Assembly (NCBI RefSeq): GCF_002023715.1
Contig: NZ_MAHX01000005.1
Coordinates: 1-64,000 of the forward strand
Origin: Elizabethkingia occulta
Lineage (GTDB): Bacteria > Bacteroidota > Bacteroidia > Flavobacteriales > Weeksellaceae
Length of the DNA stretch: 64,000 nucleotides
Direction of reading: 5' to 3'
Shown here: positions 62,226 through 64,000 of the stretch, piece by piece
How positions within the stretch are numbered: position 1 is the first letter of the stretch
Layout of the letters: every line of letters starts with the position of its first letter
Translations under genes and position numbers: made by a program
Notes under the pieces: model-generated
Databases searched by the model: none
What the model saw: the letters and a program-made list of their open reading frames with translations, nothing else
Told to the model about the DNA's origin: nothing

Positions 62226-64000
62226 TTAGCCCCAGCCTGTGCTGTCCTCTTCAACAAAGTCCTTCTCTGGGTTCAGAATATCCAGTATAATAGACTTTAC
62301 CGATTTCATTGGCAGTTCGAGATCAGATTTACTGATATAACTGTCTCCGGATATATTCAGCATTTTAGGTCCCTCATCAGGAGCTACAAAGCTCCATATA
62401 CCACATTGTACTTCCTGATCCGGAAAAGCCCCGGAAGTCAAGGCACAATGTGCATAGATAGATAGCTGAACTTCCTGCTTGTATTTTTTATCAAATAACT
62501 GTGTATCCTCATCCTTTTTAGGGTTAGACTTTACATTCAGATCACCCGCTTTAGCACTTTTGTAGTCTATAATGCGAAGTGCTCCGTTGAAGCGGTCAAT
62601 TCTGTCAGCAAAACCATTAAAGCTTATTTTATCCTGCTGCTGATCATCCAGATAAAAATCAGCATATATATTATGCTCAAGAGCCAGAATTTCCAGTGAG
62701 TTTCCTTGTTCAACATCGTCCAGGTCTTTCTGAATTATATTCTGAAGTGTTCTTTTAGCAACCGATTTATGAATGTAATTCATTCCGCGTTTATAATAAT
62801 CCGGGGAATGTTTTAGTTTTTCTACTATAACATAGTCCAGTGACTCCTCTACTTTATTCTGAGCTTGCTTAAGATCTGCAGTTGTCAGCTTTCTGTTCAG
62901 TAAACTCTGGTAAAGATAATCCAGTGTATAGTGCACAAGATTACCAAAGTTACGGACAGAGATTTCTTCTTCCAGTTCATCCGGCAGTCTGGTGTTCAGA
63001 ATCTGATTCAGGTAGAAATCCATTGGATTATAGAGATAGGCATTGAGATGTGAAGGTGAAACTTTCTGTTTCCAAAGTTCCAGCTTTTCCAATACTACTG
63101 GTGTTTTCCTGATGCGTATCGGTTCCTGGCTCACAGGTTCAGAAGAGCTGTCTACAACATAATTTTGTATGTGGTGCTGACTTTCCATTTCGATCTGGGT
63201 GATGAAACGGCTTTTCTCACCAATATTTACCCCACTTGTGAGTCCATTAAAGAGCATGTATACGTTCTTTGCTTCCTGAATAAGTCGGTAAAAATGATAT
63301 GCATAAATAGAATCATTTTCCAGAAAAGTATTCATTCCGAAATTACGGCGGACATCGAAAGGCAGGTAAGTATTCTGGGTTCTTCCCAATGGTAGTTTAC
63401 CTTCGTTTATAGAAAGCATAATAACATTCTCAAAATTCAGCAAACGGGTTTCCAAAAGTCCCATAAGCTGTAATCCCGAAAGAGGCTCCCCTTCAAAATC
63501 TATAGTTTCAGTACTTACGAGTTGGTTTACTAATACTTCCAGAGTAATAATGTCTATGAGAAAATCATATTGTTGTAACTGATTTTTAAGACTTATAAAA
63601 GCTTTCTCGAAGCTCGATATATTTTCATAATCTATATCGTTTATCTTTTCAAACTTACATGAGATGCAAAAGTCGATAAGTGTATCCAGATAGACTTTTG
63701 GATCATTTGGTTTGATCAGTAAATTAATATATGATATGCCTCCTAAAAGCTCATTAAACAGTTTTCTGGAAATATAAACCAGATTCCTTTCTTCCAGTTG
63801 CTCCAGAAAGCCTTTTATAATAGGCTCATCTTCTTTCTTGTATGGTAATTCCTCTAACAGTGGAACAAGGTCTGCATAATAGTAAGATGAACTGTTTTTA
63901 TCCAACTGTTTCTGCAGATAAAAAAGTTTTTTCATGGCTACACTGAATGATAAATTCTTCAGTGGAAATCCCATAGTAATATTCAAACTCTTCACCAGAT
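62226..64000 (-). CDS. PD-(D/E)xK nuclease, RecB/AddB-type, C-terminal part (5' end outside window)
   Basis: An open frame of about 590 codons that runs off the right edge; the apparent start at 63995 (GTG) is internal. The N-terminal part visible here resembles an inactivated UvrD/AddB helicase core (NVIMLSINEGKLPLGRTQNTYLPFDVRRNFGM, YMLFNG). The C-terminal domain is a RecB-type nuclease: VSPSHLNAYLYNPMDFYLNQ, catalytic IDYKSAK, and the QLSIYA motif in YKQEVQLSIYAH. Such proteins pair with an AddA/RecB helicase to process double-strand breaks. The partner gene is not in the window. Confidence 0.88.
   Translation of the reverse strand, partial: LVKSLNITMGFPLKNLSFSVAMKKLFYLQKQLDKNSSSYYYADLVPLLEELPYKKEDEPIIKGFLEQLEERNLVYISRKLFNELLGGISYINLLIKPNDPKVYLDTLIDFCISCKFEKINDIDYENISSFEKAFISLKNQLQQYDFLIDIITLEVLVNQLVSTETIDFEGEPLSGLQLMGLLETRLLNFENVIMLSINEGKLPLGRTQNTYLPFDVRRNFGMNTFLENDSIYAYHFYRLIQEAKNVYMLFNGLTSGVNIGEKSRFITQIEMESQHHIQNYVVDSSSEPVSQEPIRIRKTPVVLEKLELWKQKVSPSHLNAYLYNPMDFYLNQILNTRLPDELEEEISVRNFGNLVHYTLDYLYQSLLNRKLTTADLKQAQNKVEESLDYVIVEKLKHSPDYYKRGMNYIHKSVAKRTLQNIIQKDLDDVEQGNSLEILALEHNIYADFYLDDQQQDKISFNGFADRIDRFNGALRIIDYKSAKAGDLNVKSNPKKDEDTQLFDKKYKQEVQLSIYAHCALTSGAFPDQEVQCGIWSFVAPDEGPKMLNISGDSYISKSDLELPMKSVKSIILDILNPEKDFVEEDSTGWG

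Overview
The window looks like chromosomal DNA of a Weeksellaceae bacterium of the Elizabethkingia/Chryseobacterium type (Bacteroidota). The DNA is AT-rich, and several promoters fit the Bacteroidota -7 consensus TAnnTTTG, for example ahead of gyrB, lysS and the methyltransferase at 31442. Lineage-typical families are present: GLPGLI proteins, beta-barrel proteins with a carboxypeptidase-regulatory-like N-terminus, DUF2490, a FISUMP lipoprotein and a lysyl-tRNA synthetase with a C-terminal extension. Genus assignment is inference from memory of these families; no search was run.

Layout. 1-8.7 kb: a frameshifted MFS transporter, a TlpA thioredoxin, a lipoprotein, a two-component system divergent from a GLPGLI gene and an outer-membrane barrel gene, then an AAA ATPase and a minimal AraC protein. 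Both target genes carry the same triple 11-bp-spaced ATTAAC repeat, a probable operator of the adjacent regulator. 8.7-20 kb: M1 peptidase, lipoprotein cytochrome c, HbpS-like protein, lysS, AraC regulator, aldo/keto reductase, a 195-bp tandem duplication rich in palindromes, a Bcr/CflA efflux pump coupled to a Tat-exported metallo-beta-lactamase-fold enzyme. 19.8-24 kb: a leader with a 19-codon ORF holding two adjacent Trp codons, a 22-bp-periodic TGCGCA array, and a small-protein/FISUMP-lipoprotein/HU operon. 24-29 kb: cydAB and gyrB.

29.4-44.6 kb is an accessory defence island. It holds a Nudix hydrolase overlapping an SRA-HNH modification-dependent nuclease (frameshifted N-terminus), a Sau96I/Eco47II-like type II restriction-modification pair, a Fic protein, and a five-gene operon (Xre regulator, C5 methyltransferase, dual-GHKL ATPase/histidine kinase, receiver protein, HNH nuclease). 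Two tandem SymE-like genes follow, then an unknown gene with a HEPN remnant, and about 1.2 kb of gene-free mobile-element debris. Four copies of one 120-170 bp repeat, all in the same orientation, separate these modules. The methyltransferase/GHKL/receiver/HNH operon is the best candidate for an undescribed system: a restriction system with a built-in phosphorelay.

44.6-64 kb is again ordinary chromosome: a four-gene hydroxamate siderophore operon of desferrioxamine type with a possible iron-box promoter, a mannosyl-glucose phosphorylase/symporter operon with a divergent AraC regulator, a TPR protein, glutaryl-CoA dehydrogenase, a membrane protein, a lipoprotein, a second outer-membrane barrel protein, YchJ, a LysE exporter and the C-terminal part of a RecB/AddB-type nuclease cut by the window end.
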